A stretch of 64,000 nucleotides of DNA from an uncultured Phascolarctobacterium sp. (GCF_934190775.1 NZ_CAKPTG010000001.1:1-64000), one strand, 5' to 3'. Positions 1-9,474 are shown, counted from the stretch's first letter. A program made the numbers and translations. The notes: a model not told the origin generated them from the letters alone.

Positions 1-36
1 GCGTTCGTCCTGAGCCAGGATCAAACTCTCCAATAA
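1..36 (-). rRNA. rrs: 16S rRNA gene, 5' end only
   Basis: The first bases, read on the minus strand, give GAGTTTGATCCTGGCTCAGG followed by ACGAACGC, the universal start of bacterial 16S rRNA (the 27F primer site). The mature 5' end is placed about eight bases upstream of GAGTTTGATC by analogy with E. coli. The rest of the gene lies outside the window to the left. Confidence 0.97.
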
Positions 37-335
37 AGTTTATTGAAGAACTAATCTAGCTCTTATTATTTAAAAAAAGAAGTTATTTGACTTGGTCTTG
101 CGCTTTCGCGCTCGACCCGCACATTCGCTTTTTCTAGGTTCAATGTTCAGTTTTCAAGGTTCAGCTTCTGGCTTCGATAAATTGTTATCTTCTGCGTCAA
201 CTCATCACTTCACTCGTTCAATATACTATAAGTATTATCTCACTCGCTCAGCTTGAGTTTCCTTGAATCTAAGCAATTTTTCTTTGCCAGTGCCTAGCGA
301 TTTTGGCTTTTGTTTTGTTGCCGTATCGCGTCGAC
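37..335 (-). other. 16S rRNA leader with boxA-like segment
   Basis: About 300 nt of transcribed leader between the rrn promoter and 16S. At 145-160 the minus strand reads CCTTGAAAACTGAACA, the boxA-type antitermination/processing sequence commonly found before and between rRNA genes in Firmicutes. No protein gene is credible here; the short reading frames have no ribosome binding site. Confidence 0.6.
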
Positions 336-341
336 TTGTAT

Positions 342-370
342 ATAATACCACGTGACCTAGGTTATGTCAA
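342..370 (-). promoter_or_regulatory. rrn operon promoter
   Basis: The minus strand shows TTGACA (365-370), a 17-bp spacer, and TATTAT (342-347): a near-consensus sigma-A promoter, as expected for an rRNA operon. The predicted start is near 335. It is divergent from the PBP gene promoter at 693-721. Confidence 0.85.
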
Positions 371-692
371 CACTTTTTTCGGCACTTTTTTAAGATTTTT
401 TCGTGAAACACTAGGATTCGTGGAAAAACAACCATGCTTGATTATTGCTTTTATCGGTCTTAAAATTTCTTCAAAAAATCTCAAAAAAGTAGCATTTTCA
501 GCTGTTTTTTTCATAAAAACGGCCGAAAATCAGTAAAATTTTTCTTTGTTCCGCAGATTTTTTTCTTAAAATCATGTAGGTTTTTTCTTCTATCTTCATT
601 ATCCGCAGACTGCCGATTCAATACATATCCTTCCGGAGCATGCTTTTACATACTTTCCTTTAAAATAAATACGCTGAGTTTTCAATAATTCT

Positions 693-721
693 ATGACAAA
701 GTTGTCTGAAAATGCTATAAT
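693..721 (+). promoter_or_regulatory. Promoter of the PBP1A gene
   Basis: ATGACA (693-698), 17-bp spacer and TATAAT (716-721) preceded by TGC, an extended -10. It lies about 70 bp before the PBP start codon. Confidence 0.6.
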
Positions 722-788
722 AAGATGACTTCTATTTGCAGCCTTTGGTATTGGCTGCGCAGTCAATATAATGAAGAAGAGGTAGAAA

Positions 789-2846
789 ATGTTTAAAGTA
801 CTAAAATTCATTGTCATCAGTGTTGTTTGCCTCATTATAATGGGAGCATCAGTGCTTTATGGCTTCTCCAGTCTTTTTGCACCTCCTAATATGGATGAAA
901 CACTGATTCCGGACGCTGCTTCACAGTTCTACGATATCAATGGTAACGCAATCTATACTACGCTTTCGGAAGAACGCAGAGTACCTGTTACTATTGATAA
1001 GATTCCTAAGCATGTGCAGCGTGCCTTTATTGCTATTGAAGATAATCGCTTCTATGAACACGGTGGTATTGACTACCGCGGCACAGCACGTGCTCTGCTT
1101 TCTACATTAAGCGGTCACGAAGTACAGGGCGGCAGTACCATTACCCAACAGCTGGCAAAGAATGCTTTCCTTACCCAGGAACGTTCCATCATCCGTAAAA
1201 TTAAGGAAGCTTTTATTGCCAAGGAACTTGAGCACAAATATACTAAGGATGAAATCCTCACTATGTATCTGAACCAAATTTATTTCGGTCAGGGCGCATA
1301 CGGTATTGAAAGTGCTTCCATGTATTACTTCAATAAGCATGTTCAGAATCTGGATATCGCTGAAGCTGCTACTCTGGCAGCTATTCCCAAAAGCCCTAAC
1401 TACTTTAATCCTTTTGAAAATCCGCAGGAAAGTAAAAAACGTCAGGAGCTTGTTATCGACCAGATGGTTAAATACGGTTTTATCTCTGCTGCCGACGGTA
1501 ATGCTGCCAAAGCAGAAAAGCTTGTCTTCAGCACAACACATAAAACCAATTCCGATCCTCGCTCCTATTTCTTCGATATGATTACCCAAAAGGTTATCGA
1601 AGAGGTTGGTGCAGACGCTCTCTATAAGGGCGGTCTTAAGATTTACACCACTTTAGACCCGGATATGCAAAAGGCTGCTGAAAATGCTATGAAGCATCTG
1701 CCGGGCTATTATACAGACGGCAAAAAGCTGACTCAGCCGCAAATGGCTCTGGTTGCCGTTGACCCGCATAACGGTTATGTTAAAGCTATGATCGGCGGCC
1801 GCGGCCAGGATAAGTTCAACCGTGCTACTCTTGCAGTACGTCAGCCCGGTTCTGCCTTCAAGCCTTTTGTCTACCTGACTGCTATGCAGAACGGTTATTC
1901 TCCGGCCAGTGTCATTGAAGATAAGGAAGAAGAATTCTCTCCCGGCTGGAAGCCGCAAAACTCCGACAGAGCATGGCACGGTAAGGTAAGCCTGCGTACC
2001 GCTCTGGTCCGTTCTATAAACGTGCCTACCGTTAAGCTGGCCCAAGAGGTTGGTGTAAGCAAAATTATTAACAATGCCGAAAAAATGGGTATTACTACTC
2101 TGGTTGATTCCGGCGCCTACAGCGATGCAAACCTCGCTATGGCACTCGGCGGTCTCAGCAAGGGCGTTAATCCGCTGGAAATGGCTGCAGCCTACGGCGT
2201 TCTGGCAAGCAATGGTATGTATTGCAAGCCTATTGCTCTGCTCAAGATCGTTGACCGTGAGGGTAAGGTTCTGTACGAAGCTAAGCCTGAACCCAAACGT
2301 GTTATTGATGCCGAAGCAGCATACCTGACTACTAATATGCTGCAGGATGTTCTTATCAGCGGCACTGCAGGCGGCATGGGAATCGGCCGTCCGGCAGCAG
2401 GTAAAACCGGTACTACCGATACCTACATTGATGCCTGGTTCGTTGGTTACACTCCCGACCTCAGTACTGCCGTATGGGTTGGCGATGATAACAACAAATC
2501 TATGAACCGTATGTACGGCAGCGGCGCTCCGCTTTCTATCTGGCATGATTTCATGGTCAACGCTCTGGCCTCTACTCCGCGCACCGGCTTCAGTAATCCG
2601 GGCGTAGCTGTTCCGCCGGAACCGGAAATCAAGCAGGATGATAAGGACAAAGATAAAGACAAGGATAAGGATAAAGATAAGGACAAAGACAAGCAGGCTC
2701 CCGCTACGGTAACAACTGAAGGCAATGCCAACCAGTCACCTGTAGTAAGCAGCCAGCCCACTAAAAAGAAACGCAGCATGAAGGACCGCGTTAACGAAAT
2801 CATGGGCAAGCCTGTTGTCAGCAACCAGCCTACTCCGCGTAACTAA
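789..2846 (+). CDS. Class A penicillin-binding protein (PBP1A family)
   Basis: Bifunctional peptidoglycan synthase of 685 aa that polymerises glycan strands and cross-links peptides at the outer face of the cytoplasmic membrane. A short cytoplasmic tail and one membrane anchor (about residues 6-28) precede a GT51 transglycosylase domain with the EDNRFYEH motif (catalytic Glu about 84) and GGSTITQQLAK (about 114-124). The transpeptidase domain carries all three penicillin-binding motifs: SAFK (Ser about 355), SIN (about 409) and KTGT (about 539). The C-terminal tail has about nine Asp-Lys dipeptides (about 617-635), then a Lys/Arg/Pro-rich end. The start has a purine-rich Shine-Dalgarno (GAAGAAGAGG). 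The gene is monocistronic, with its own promoter and terminator. The Asp-Lys run is encoded by imperfect hexamers and could vary in length. Confidence 0.95.
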   Translation: MFKVLKFIVISVVCLIIMGASVLYGFSSLFAPPNMDETLIPDAASQFYDINGNAIYTTLSEERRVPVTIDKIPKHVQRAFIAIEDNRFYEHGGIDYRGTARALLSTLSGHEVQGGSTITQQLAKNAFLTQERSIIRKIKEAFIAKELEHKYTKDEILTMYLNQIYFGQGAYGIESASMYYFNKHVQNLDIAEAATLAAIPKSPNYFNPFENPQESKKRQELVIDQMVKYGFISAADGNAAKAEKLVFSTTHKTNSDPRSYFFDMITQKVIEEVGADALYKGGLKIYTTLDPDMQKAAENAMKHLPGYYTDGKKLTQPQMALVAVDPHNGYVKAMIGGRGQDKFNRATLAVRQPGSAFKPFVYLTAMQNGYSPASVIEDKEEEFSPGWKPQNSDRAWHGKVSLRTALVRSINVPTVKLAQEVGVSKIINNAEKMGITTLVDSGAYSDANLAMALGGLSKGVNPLEMAAAYGVLASNGMYCKPIALLKIVDREGKVLYEAKPEPKRVIDAEAAYLTTNMLQDVLISGTAGGMGIGRPAAGKTGTTDTYIDAWFVGYTPDLSTAVWVGDDNNKSMNRMYGSGAPLSIWHDFMVNALASTPRTGFSNPGVAVPPEPEIKQDDKDKDKDKDKDKDKDKDKQAPATVTTEGNANQSPVVSSQPTKKKRSMKDRVNEIMGKPVVSNQPTPRN

Positions 2847-2855
2847 TTCACTTTT

Positions 2856-2887
2856 ATGGTGGTCACTAAGTGTGGCCACCATTTTTT
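2856..2887 (+). terminator. Terminator after the PBP gene
   Basis: ATGGTGG pairs with CCACCAT around a short loop, followed by a T-run, directly downstream of the PBP stop codon. Confidence 0.75.
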
Positions 2888-2910
2888 ATTGCTCGAAACT
2901 TAGTATACTG

Positions 2911-2939
2911 TATACAACAAATCCGGTTTATGCTATAAT
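2911..2939 (+). promoter_or_regulatory. Promoter of the carboxyltransferase gene
   Basis: A TGC-extended TATAAT (2934-2939) with a weak TATACA -35 (2911-2916) at 17-bp spacing, about 55 bp before the start codon. Confidence 0.55.
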
Positions 2940-2997
2940 AAATACAGCTATAAATCAGCTTTAATTAACGAACTATACTAATAAAAGGAGTACTGCC

Positions 2998-4368
2998 ATG
3001 GAGAAGAAACCCGTAAAAATAGTTGAAACCGTCCTGCGTGACGGCCACCAGTCCCTTGCTGCCACCAGAATGCGCATCAGCGACATGCTGCCGGCACTGG
3101 AACAGTTGGATAACGCCGGCTACTATGCTTTGGAGGCTTGGGGCGGCGCCACCTTTGACTCCTGCCTGCGCTTCCTTAACGAGGATCCCTGGCAACGTCT
3201 GCGTACGCTCAAAAAGCATCTGCGCAAAACCCCTATTCAAATGCTGCTGCGCGGTCAGAACATTTTGGGCTATAACCATTATGCCGATGACGTTGTACGC
3301 GAATTTGTAAACCGTTCTGTTGACAACGGCGTATCTATTATCCGTATTTTCGATGCTCTTAACGATACACGCAACCTGGAATGTGCAATGCGTGCCGCTA
3401 AGGAAGCAGGCGCACATGTTCAGGGTTGTATTGTATATACCATCAGTCCCTACCATCAGGACAAGGACTTCGTTCAATTAGGTAAAGAGCTGGCACAGAT
3501 GGGCGCAGATTCCATCTGCATTAAGGATATGGCAGGCCTGCTGCGTCCCTACGCTGCCGAAAGCCTTATCCGCAGCCTGAAGGCAGAGCTTGACCTGCCT
3601 ATCGACCTGCACACACACTTCACCAGCGGTATGGGCGATATGACCTACCTGAAGGCTGTTGAAGCCGGTGCGGACATGATTGATACCGCGCTTTCTCCGT
3701 TCTCCGAATCTACCAGCCAGCCCTGCACCGAAGCTTTGGTAGCAACGCTGGAGGGCACTCCCTACGATACAGGTCTTAATCTTGCCGAGCTCAACAGCTT
3801 GGCAGACTATTTCAAGGATGTACGCAAGAACCTTATCCATGATTTCAACCTGAACGCCAACATCCCCATCGATCCCAAGGTACTCACCTTCCAGATTCCT
3901 GGCGGTATGCTTTCCAACCTGCTGAACCAGATGAAGGAGATGGGCGTTGCCGACAAATACCCACAGCTGCTTGAAGAAATGCCGCGCGTACGTGCCGAGC
4001 TCGGTTATCCGCCGCTGGTTACTCCTACAAGCCAGATTGTAGGCTCTATGTCCGTATTGAACGTTGCACTCGGACGCTACAAGATGATTCCCCGCGAGGT
4101 TAAGGATTTGATTCTTGGCAAATACGGCCGCACTCCGGGACCGATTGACCCTGAGGTTAAACGCCTGGCCATCGGTGACGCACCGCAAATCGACCACCGT
4201 CCCGCCGACGATATTCCGCCGCAGATGAAAAAGCTGCGTGAAAAGCTGGCTGAGGAAGGATTCCCCAACGCACCGATTGAAGACGTTTTAAGCTATGCCT
4301 CCTTCCCCGAGGTAACTCTTAACTTCCTGCGTCACAGCAACATCGGTATGAAATTCCACGATTTATAA
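2998..4368 (+). CDS. Pyruvate/oxaloacetate carboxyltransferase (OadA/5S type)
   Basis: Protein of 456 aa with the biotin-dependent carboxyltransferase fold of oxaloacetate decarboxylase alpha, pyruvate carboxylase subunit B and transcarboxylase 5S. Visible are the N-terminal LRDGHQS motif, the HTH metal-binding motif near residue 204 and the IKDMAG segment holding the carbamylated Lys of this family. The family moves CO2 between oxaloacetate/pyruvate and a biotin carrier. The protein stops at about the point where OadA continues into a Pro/Ala linker and biotinyl domain, so the biotin carrier must be separate; no AMKM motif is present. It is a single gene with a good ribosome binding site (AAAGGAG), flanked by its own promoter and terminator. 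Decarboxylase, transcarboxylase and pyruvate carboxylase roles cannot be separated from sequence alone; no partner subunits are in the window. Confidence 0.85.
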   Translation: MEKKPVKIVETVLRDGHQSLAATRMRISDMLPALEQLDNAGYYALEAWGGATFDSCLRFLNEDPWQRLRTLKKHLRKTPIQMLLRGQNILGYNHYADDVVREFVNRSVDNGVSIIRIFDALNDTRNLECAMRAAKEAGAHVQGCIVYTISPYHQDKDFVQLGKELAQMGADSICIKDMAGLLRPYAAESLIRSLKAELDLPIDLHTHFTSGMGDMTYLKAVEAGADMIDTALSPFSESTSQPCTEALVATLEGTPYDTGLNLAELNSLADYFKDVRKNLIHDFNLNANIPIDPKVLTFQIPGGMLSNLLNQMKEMGVADKYPQLLEEMPRVRAELGYPPLVTPTSQIVGSMSVLNVALGRYKMIPREVKDLILGKYGRTPGPIDPEVKRLAIGDAPQIDHRPADDIPPQMKKLREKLAEEGFPNAPIEDVLSYASFPEVTLNFLRHSNIGMKFHDL

Positions 4369-4381
4369 GCACAATGCTAAA

Positions 4382-4418
4382 GAGCACGCTGAGAAAATTC
4401 TCAGCGTGCTCTCTTTTT
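4382..4418 (+). terminator. Terminator after the carboxyltransferase gene
   Basis: Perfect hairpin: GAGCACGCTGAGA pairs with TCTCAGCGTGCTC, followed by CTTTTT. It sits between two converging genes. Confidence 0.9.
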
Positions 4419-4427
4419 ATGCAGATA

Positions 4428-5780
4428 TTATTTTACATCCTCCAGGTGTTCTTCCTGAAGCTCCTCGTGAATCTTTTCCGGCTCATGCAAAAGCTGGATA
4501 CCGACGCGCACGATACGCATCTTGTCAATTTCTTCTACCGTAAAGGCTGCAGCAGGTGTCTGCACCTTCTGCCCCACCTTAGGCGGATAATCAAGCTGAG
4601 AGTAAACCCAGCCGCCGATAGTATCACAGTTTTCGGTATCTAAGGCCAGCTCAAAGGTATCGTTAACATCCTCCAACAGCATTTTGCCGTCGACAGAATA
4701 GGTTTTGCTGCCCTTTTCTTCCACCTCCGGGCGCTCCTCGTCAAACTCGTCCTGAATTTCGCCTACGATTTCCTCCAGGATATCCTCAACGGTAACCATA
4801 CCTGCGGTACCGCCGTACTCGTCAACCAGGATTGCCAGCTGGCTGCGATGCTTCTGCAGGATGCGCAGCAGCTTGCTGATAGGCAGAGATTCCGGCACCA
4901 ACAGCACCTTACGTGCCAGACTGCGCAAATCGGGACGCTCGCCGGCATTTAAGCTGCGCAGCAAATCCTTGATATGCAAAAAGCCGATAATGTGGTCCTT
5001 GTCCTCATCACAGATAGGATAACGCGTCATACGCTCTTCAAGCGCCGTCTTGATATTATCCTCCCAGGAATCCTCCAGATACAGGCAAATCATATCGGTA
5101 CGCGGCACCATGATGTCGCTGGCGCGACGGTCGGAAAAGTCAAAGACATTATCCAGATAAGTAAGCTCTGTTTTATCAATATAGCCATGCTTATGGCTTT
5201 CTTCCATCAGTATGCGGATTTCATCCTCGTTGTGCGCCTCTTCCGCCTCACTCGCAGCCTCAACGCCCAGTTTGTGCAGCACCCAGTTAGCAACGTGATT
5301 GAGGAACCACACAGCAGGATACATCAACTTATCAAACAGAATCAGCGGTGTTGCCACAAACAGAACAATCTGCTCTGTCTTTTGAATAGACAATGATTTA
5401 GGCACCAGCTCGCCTAAAACAATATGCAAAGCGGTGATAACACCGAAGCCGACAACAAAGGCTATTGTATGCTCAACTTGCGGCGGCAGCTGCAGCAGAT
5501 TAAATACAGGATGCATCAGCTTAGCCACGGTCGGTTCGCCAATCCAGCCTAAGCCCAGCGAAGCAATGGTAATACCAAGCTGCGTAACCGAAAGATAGGC
5601 ATCGAGATGCTCCGTTACCTGCTTAGCGCTTTCTGCCCGAGTATTGCCTTCCTTAATCAGCGCATCAAGACGCGAAGGACGCACCTTGACAATAGAAAAC
5701 TCCGAAGCAACGAAAAAGCCGTTCAGCGCCACCAAAAATAAAATTGCTATAACATTAAACAAACATATGAGATAGTCCAA
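4428..5780 (-). CDS. HlyC/CorC family membrane protein (DUF21-CBS-CorC)
   Basis: Protein of 450 aa. The N-terminal DUF21/CNNM transmembrane region (about 1-190) has hydrophobic segments and the family signature FFVASEFSIVKVR. A CBS-pair region follows (VPRTDMICL and ILVDEYGGTAGMVTVEDI motifs, about 220-350), then a CorC/HlyC C-terminal domain ending in an acidic tail. Relatives have been linked to Mg2+/Co2+ efflux, but substrates are generally unproven; the 'hemolysin' name is historical. The reading frame opens at TTG (5780). The only strong Shine-Dalgarno (GGAGG, about 5820-5824) lies some 40 nt upstream, so the true start could be a non-ATG codon between them; no in-frame ATG exists there. 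It converges with the carboxyltransferase gene and is probably monocistronic. Confidence 0.88.
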   Translation of the reverse strand: MDYLICLFNVIAILFLVALNGFFVASEFSIVKVRPSRLDALIKEGNTRAESAKQVTEHLDAYLSVTQLGITIASLGLGWIGEPTVAKLMHPVFNLLQLPPQVEHTIAFVVGFGVITALHIVLGELVPKSLSIQKTEQIVLFVATPLILFDKLMYPAVWFLNHVANWVLHKLGVEAASEAEEAHNEDEIRILMEESHKHGYIDKTELTYLDNVFDFSDRRASDIMVPRTDMICLYLEDSWEDNIKTALEERMTRYPICDEDKDHIIGFLHIKDLLRSLNAGERPDLRSLARKVLLVPESLPISKLLRILQKHRSQLAILVDEYGGTAGMVTVEDILEEIVGEIQDEFDEERPEVEEKGSKTYSVDGKMLLEDVNDTFELALDTENCDTIGGWVYSQLDYPPKVGQKVQTPAAAFTVEEIDKMRIVRVGIQLLHEPEKIHEELQEEHLEDVK

Positions 5781-5904
5781 AAATCTCTGTAATCCTGCAG
5801 ATTGCAGAAAAACAGTTTCACCTCCGTAAAATATATAATATTAACAGTATTGTACCATACATAGACGATAAAGCAAAATAATTTTTTGTAAAATTTGTAG
5901 CAAA

Positions 5905-5947
5905 AAAGCCGCCGTATCAGCAAAAATTTACATGATACGACGGCTTT
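5905..5947 (-). terminator. ileS terminator
   Basis: AAGCCGTCGTATC pairs with GATACGGCGGCTT on the minus strand, followed by a T-run, about 50 bp beyond the ileS stop codon. Confidence 0.85.
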
Positions 5948-5993
5948 AAGTTTTTATTTTATGTTGACTACAGCTTTATGCAAAGACGATGCC

Positions 5994-8780
5994 TTATTTA
6001 ACTGCTTCAGCACAGCGTTTGCACAGGGTCGGATGCTCAGCGTCCTGACCAACCTCGTCGCTGTAAATCCAGCAACGCTCGCACTTGTGGCCTTCAGCAG
6101 CAGCAACGGTAACCTTCAGGTCCTCGCGGCCGGTTGCTTCGGCACCTTCAGCAGCGCCTTCAACAATAACCGCCTGAGAAACGATCAGCAGAGTTGCCAG
6201 GTCTTTTTCTACGGATTTCAGGATAGCCAGAGCTTCGCCTTCGGCGTGCAGCTCAACCTTAGCGTCCAGGGAGTGACCGATTTGTTTGTTACGACGAGCC
6301 AGCTCCAGCACCTTAGTGATTTCGCTGCGGATTTCAATGAAGTTATCCCATTTGGTTTCCAGCTCTTCGTTGATGTATTCTTCCTTAACTTCCGGCCAGG
6401 GCAGCATTTGTACGGATTCCGGAGCATTAGCAGGTTTCTTCATGAACTGCCATACTTCTTCCATAGTGAAGCTCAATACCGGGGACAGCATAACGATGAG
6501 GTCCATGAGAATTTCATGCATAGCAGTTTGTGCACTGCGACGCTCTTTGCTGTCAGCCTTGTAAGCATACAGGCGGTCTTTGAGGATATCCAGATAGAAG
6601 CTGGACATTTCAACGGTGCAGAAGTTGTGGATTGCATGATACAGTACATGGAAATCATAGCTTTCGTAAGCAGCGGTAACTTCCTTCTTCAGCAGCTGCA
6701 GATGCATCAGAGCCCATTGATCAAGCTCCAGCATTTCGTTGAACGGAACTGCATCGGTTTCGTAGTTGAAATCGTTGGTGTTGCCCAGGATGTAACGGAT
6801 GGTGTTACGGATTTTGCGGTATACTTCAGCCAGCTGCTTCAGGATTTTCGGGGAGATACGGATATCTGCCTTGTAATCGGAGGAAGCAGTCCACAGACGG
6901 ATGATATCAGCGCCGTATTGTTTGATTACGTCCTGCGGAACGATAACGTTACCTACGGATTTAGACATCTTGCGGCCATCGCCGTCAACTACATAACCAT
7001 GAGTCAGTACGGATTCGTACGGAGCACGGCCTGCAACAGCAACGGATGTCAGCAGAGAGGACTGGAACCAGCCACGATGCTGGTCACTGCCTTCGAGGTA
7101 CATAGCAACCGGCCAGGACAGCTCCGGACGTTTTGCGGCAACAGCCATGTGAGAAGAACCACTGTCGAACCATACGTCCATGATATCGCTTTCCTTGTGG
7201 AAGTGCTTGCCGCCGCATTTCGGGCAGACAGTGCCTTCCGGCAGCAGCTCTTCTGCAGTGTGAGCCCACCATGCATCGCTGCCTTCTTTTTCGAACCAGT
7301 TAGCAACAGAATCGATGGTAGCTTCGTTAATCAGATGCTCGCCGCAGTTATCGCAGTAGAATACCGGGATAGGAACGCCCCATACGCGCTGACGGCTGAT
7401 GCACCAGTCGTGACGGTCGCTTACCATGTTATGGATACGTTGTTGGCCCCAGGAAGGAATCCACTGTACATCATCGATAGATTTCAGTGCTTCATCACGG
7501 AAGCCGTCAATAGAAGCGAACCATTGAGAGGTTGCGCGGAAAATAATCGGGTTTTTGCAGCGCCAGCAGTGTGCGTATTGGTGCTTAATGTTTTCTTTAC
7601 CCAGCAGGCAGTTCAGCTCAGCCAGATATTTCAGTACCGGGATATTAGCGTCGAATACAAACATGCCCTTGAAGCGTTCGCCTGCTTCTTCGGTCAGTTT
7701 ACCTTGGGAGTCAACCGGGCAGAGAATCGGCAGCTTGTATTTCAGGCCGGTTTCAAAGTCGACATCGCCATGACCAGGAGCGGTATGTACGCAACCGGTA
7801 CCAGCTTCGGTAGTTACATAATCAGCCATAACTACGAGGGAACGGCGGTTGTTGTATTCAGGGAACGGATGCACGCATTCAGCGAATTCCATATCCTTAC
7901 CAAGAGTAGTGCCAAGGATATTGCTGAGATCCTTGTGGCAGACAGCGCCAACCTGAGCCAGCAGGTCTTTAGCCATGAAGAGAACTTCGCCTTCGCATTC
8001 AACCCAAGCATATTCCAGAGCAGGGTTCAGAGCAACAGCAACGTTGGCAGGCATGGTCCACGGAGTGGTGGTCCAAATTACCATGTAAGCTTTTTTGCCT
8101 TTAGCAGCTTCCGGAGTCTGGCCGTTGTCTTTTACCAGCGGCATTTTTACGAAGATAGTCGGAGTTTTTTGTTCGCCGTATTCGATTTCTGCTTCAGCCA
8201 GAGCGGTTTCGCAATGCGGGCACCAGTAAACGGTCTTTTTGCCTTTGTAGATATAGCCTTTGTTAGCCATAGTACCGAATACACGGATCTGCTCAGCTTC
8301 AAAGCTGTGATGCAGAGTGATGTACGGATTTTCCCAGTCGCCCAGAACGCCCAGACGTTTGAAGTCTTCGCGTTGGATATCAACCCATTGCAGAGCGAAG
8401 TCGTGGCATTTGCGGCGCAGAGTCAGCGGATCCAGCTCATTGCGGTTCAGGCCCAGCTCTTTGATAGCAGCGTGCTCAATCGGCATGCCGTGAGTATCCC
8501 AGCCGGGAACATACGGGGTGTCGAAGCCTTGAGCGTATTTGTATTTCATGATGATATCTTTTAAGATTTTGTTCAGGGCATGACCCATGTGGATTTTGCC
8601 GTTTGCATACGGAGGGCCGTCATGCAGAACAAATTTCTTGTGGCCTGCATGCAGAGCCTGCTTTTTGCCATAAATATCGTTTTCTTCCCAGAATTTCAGG
8701 AAATCAGGTTCGCGTTGCGGTAGACCGGCACGCATAGGGAACTCTGTTTCGGGCAGATTCAGTGTTTTACCATAGTCCAT
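5994..8780 (-). CDS. ileS: Isoleucyl-tRNA synthetase
   Basis: Class Ia aminoacyl-tRNA synthetase of 928 aa, cytoplasmic; it charges tRNA-Ile and edits misactivated valine. The HIGH-type motif is HMGH (about residue 66), followed by the CP1 editing domain with WTTTPWTMPAN, then the KMSKS motif (about 602). The anticodon-binding domain ends in a zinc-binding module with two CxxC pairs (CERC...CKRC, about 898-923), as in bacterial-type IleRS. ATG at 8780 has GGAGG nine bases upstream. The gene is alone and sits behind a T-box leader that should induce it when uncharged tRNA-Ile accumulates. Confidence 0.98.
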   Translation of the reverse strand: MDYGKTLNLPETEFPMRAGLPQREPDFLKFWEENDIYGKKQALHAGHKKFVLHDGPPYANGKIHMGHALNKILKDIIMKYKYAQGFDTPYVPGWDTHGMPIEHAAIKELGLNRNELDPLTLRRKCHDFALQWVDIQREDFKRLGVLGDWENPYITLHHSFEAEQIRVFGTMANKGYIYKGKKTVYWCPHCETALAEAEIEYGEQKTPTIFVKMPLVKDNGQTPEAAKGKKAYMVIWTTTPWTMPANVAVALNPALEYAWVECEGEVLFMAKDLLAQVGAVCHKDLSNILGTTLGKDMEFAECVHPFPEYNNRRSLVVMADYVTTEAGTGCVHTAPGHGDVDFETGLKYKLPILCPVDSQGKLTEEAGERFKGMFVFDANIPVLKYLAELNCLLGKENIKHQYAHCWRCKNPIIFRATSQWFASIDGFRDEALKSIDDVQWIPSWGQQRIHNMVSDRHDWCISRQRVWGVPIPVFYCDNCGEHLINEATIDSVANWFEKEGSDAWWAHTAEELLPEGTVCPKCGGKHFHKESDIMDVWFDSGSSHMAVAAKRPELSWPVAMYLEGSDQHRGWFQSSLLTSVAVAGRAPYESVLTHGYVVDGDGRKMSKSVGNVIVPQDVIKQYGADIIRLWTASSDYKADIRISPKILKQLAEVYRKIRNTIRYILGNTNDFNYETDAVPFNEMLELDQWALMHLQLLKKEVTAAYESYDFHVLYHAIHNFCTVEMSSFYLDILKDRLYAYKADSKERRSAQTAMHEILMDLIVMLSPVLSFTMEEVWQFMKKPANAPESVQMLPWPEVKEEYINEELETKWDNFIEIRSEITKVLELARRNKQIGHSLDAKVELHAEGEALAILKSVEKDLATLLIVSQAVIVEGAAEGAEATGREDLKVTVAAAEGHKCERCWIYSDEVGQDAEHPTLCKRCAEAVK

Positions 8781-8824
8781 TACTAATAACCTCCAATTTT
8801 ATTAAACAAAAAATTTAACAATAT

Positions 8825-9130
8825 AAAAAAGCTTCGTCCCTCAGATAAGGGACGAAGCTGTAGACTAACAACGATTAATACGCTTGCGTATCATGCATCA
8901 TTAACAAACGTGTACTCCGTGGTACCACCCTCATGACGACAGCCTTGGCCGCACGCCACTCGTGTGCGCAATATCGGGCGCTCCCGTATGCAGCTACTCA
9001 GGTTCGCCGCATCCGCTCCAAAGTGATTTTCACCTGCTTTACTTCGTCCGGGCTTGCACCATACCCCGGCTCGCTTATCCTGCGCCGCAAGCTACTGTCT
9101 TTTTCATCGCGTTAGCAAATATCAATAAAC
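8825..9130 (-). promoter_or_regulatory. T-box leader (isoleucine) upstream of ileS
   Basis: The minus-strand leader contains the T-box core AGGGTGGTACCACGG (8917-8931), which pairs with the acceptor end of uncharged tRNA. It is followed by a strong terminator (stem 8831-8859, T-run 8825-8830) as the alternative structure. In Stem I a candidate specifier triplet ATC (Ile) lies at 9025-9027 in the context GAAAATCAC, matching the AA-codon-AC pattern also seen in the leuS leader of this window. This indicates transcription antitermination by uncharged tRNA-Ile. Confidence 0.92.
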
Positions 9131-9136
9131 GCTAAT

Positions 9137-9165
9137 ATTATACATTAGACAATGTGATAAGTCAA
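9137..9165 (-). promoter_or_regulatory. ileS promoter
   Basis: TTGACT (9160-9165), 17-bp spacer, TATAAT (9137-9142) on the minus strand. Transcription should begin near 9130, at the start of the T-box leader. Confidence 0.85.
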
Positions 9166-9331
9166 GGAGTGAAGAGCCCTACACTGCCAAAATTTTATAA
9201 TACACATCTTCAGACTTCTTACTGCCAAAGTCATATGTTAACAATACAGTCGAGGAATTATTCTTAATCCTGCTCTGTTAACATAAATTATTTGAACTTC
9301 AGTCTTTAACCAAAACGTCACAAACACTCGC

Positions 9332-9360
9332 TTGCGAAAAATACTTCTTTATGTTATATT
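9332..9360 (+). promoter_or_regulatory. Promoter of antisense RNA (type I module 1)
   Basis: TTGCGA (9332-9337), 17 bp, TATATT (9355-9360). The same architecture (TTGCAA, 17 bp, TATATT) drives the equivalent RNA in module 2 near 63.9 kb. Confidence 0.6.
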
Positions 9361-9366
9361 ATAGGC

Positions 9367-9456
9367 AAGAAGACAACCGCCCACAAGGTGGGTTGCCCGA
9401 AAAAAAGAGTAGAAAAGCCACTCCGTTACCGGTCAAAGTTCAGGAGTGGTTTTTCT
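9367..9456 (+). ncRNA. Putative antitoxin antisense RNA, module 1
   Basis: A predicted RNA of about 90 nt starts after the promoter at 9332-9360 and ends in a terminator (CCACTCC/GGAGTGG, 9418-9449, then TTTTT). An internal hairpin uses CAACC/GGTTG near 9375-9396. Its 3' half is complementary to the 3' untranslated region of the convergent small-peptide gene at 9475-9561, the arrangement known from txpA/RatA-type type I toxin-antitoxin loci. The terminator also works on the minus strand, so the two transcripts should overlap by at least about 45 nt. The transcript itself is inferred. Confidence 0.55.
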
Positions 9457-9474
9457 ATGTCCGTAACTGTCTTA

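Noticed and set aside
303..536. Short plus-strand frame in the rrn leader/promoter region
   Set aside because: It covers the rrn promoter, has no Shine-Dalgarno and an odd composition.
5961..8564. Long open frame opposite ileS
   Set aside because: It mirrors the ileS codons, has no ribosome binding site and encodes no recognisable protein; a shadow of a GC-balanced gene. The same applies to 16673-18598 (opposite glutamine synthetase), 23881-25842 (opposite leuS) and 40478-42265 (opposite glmS).
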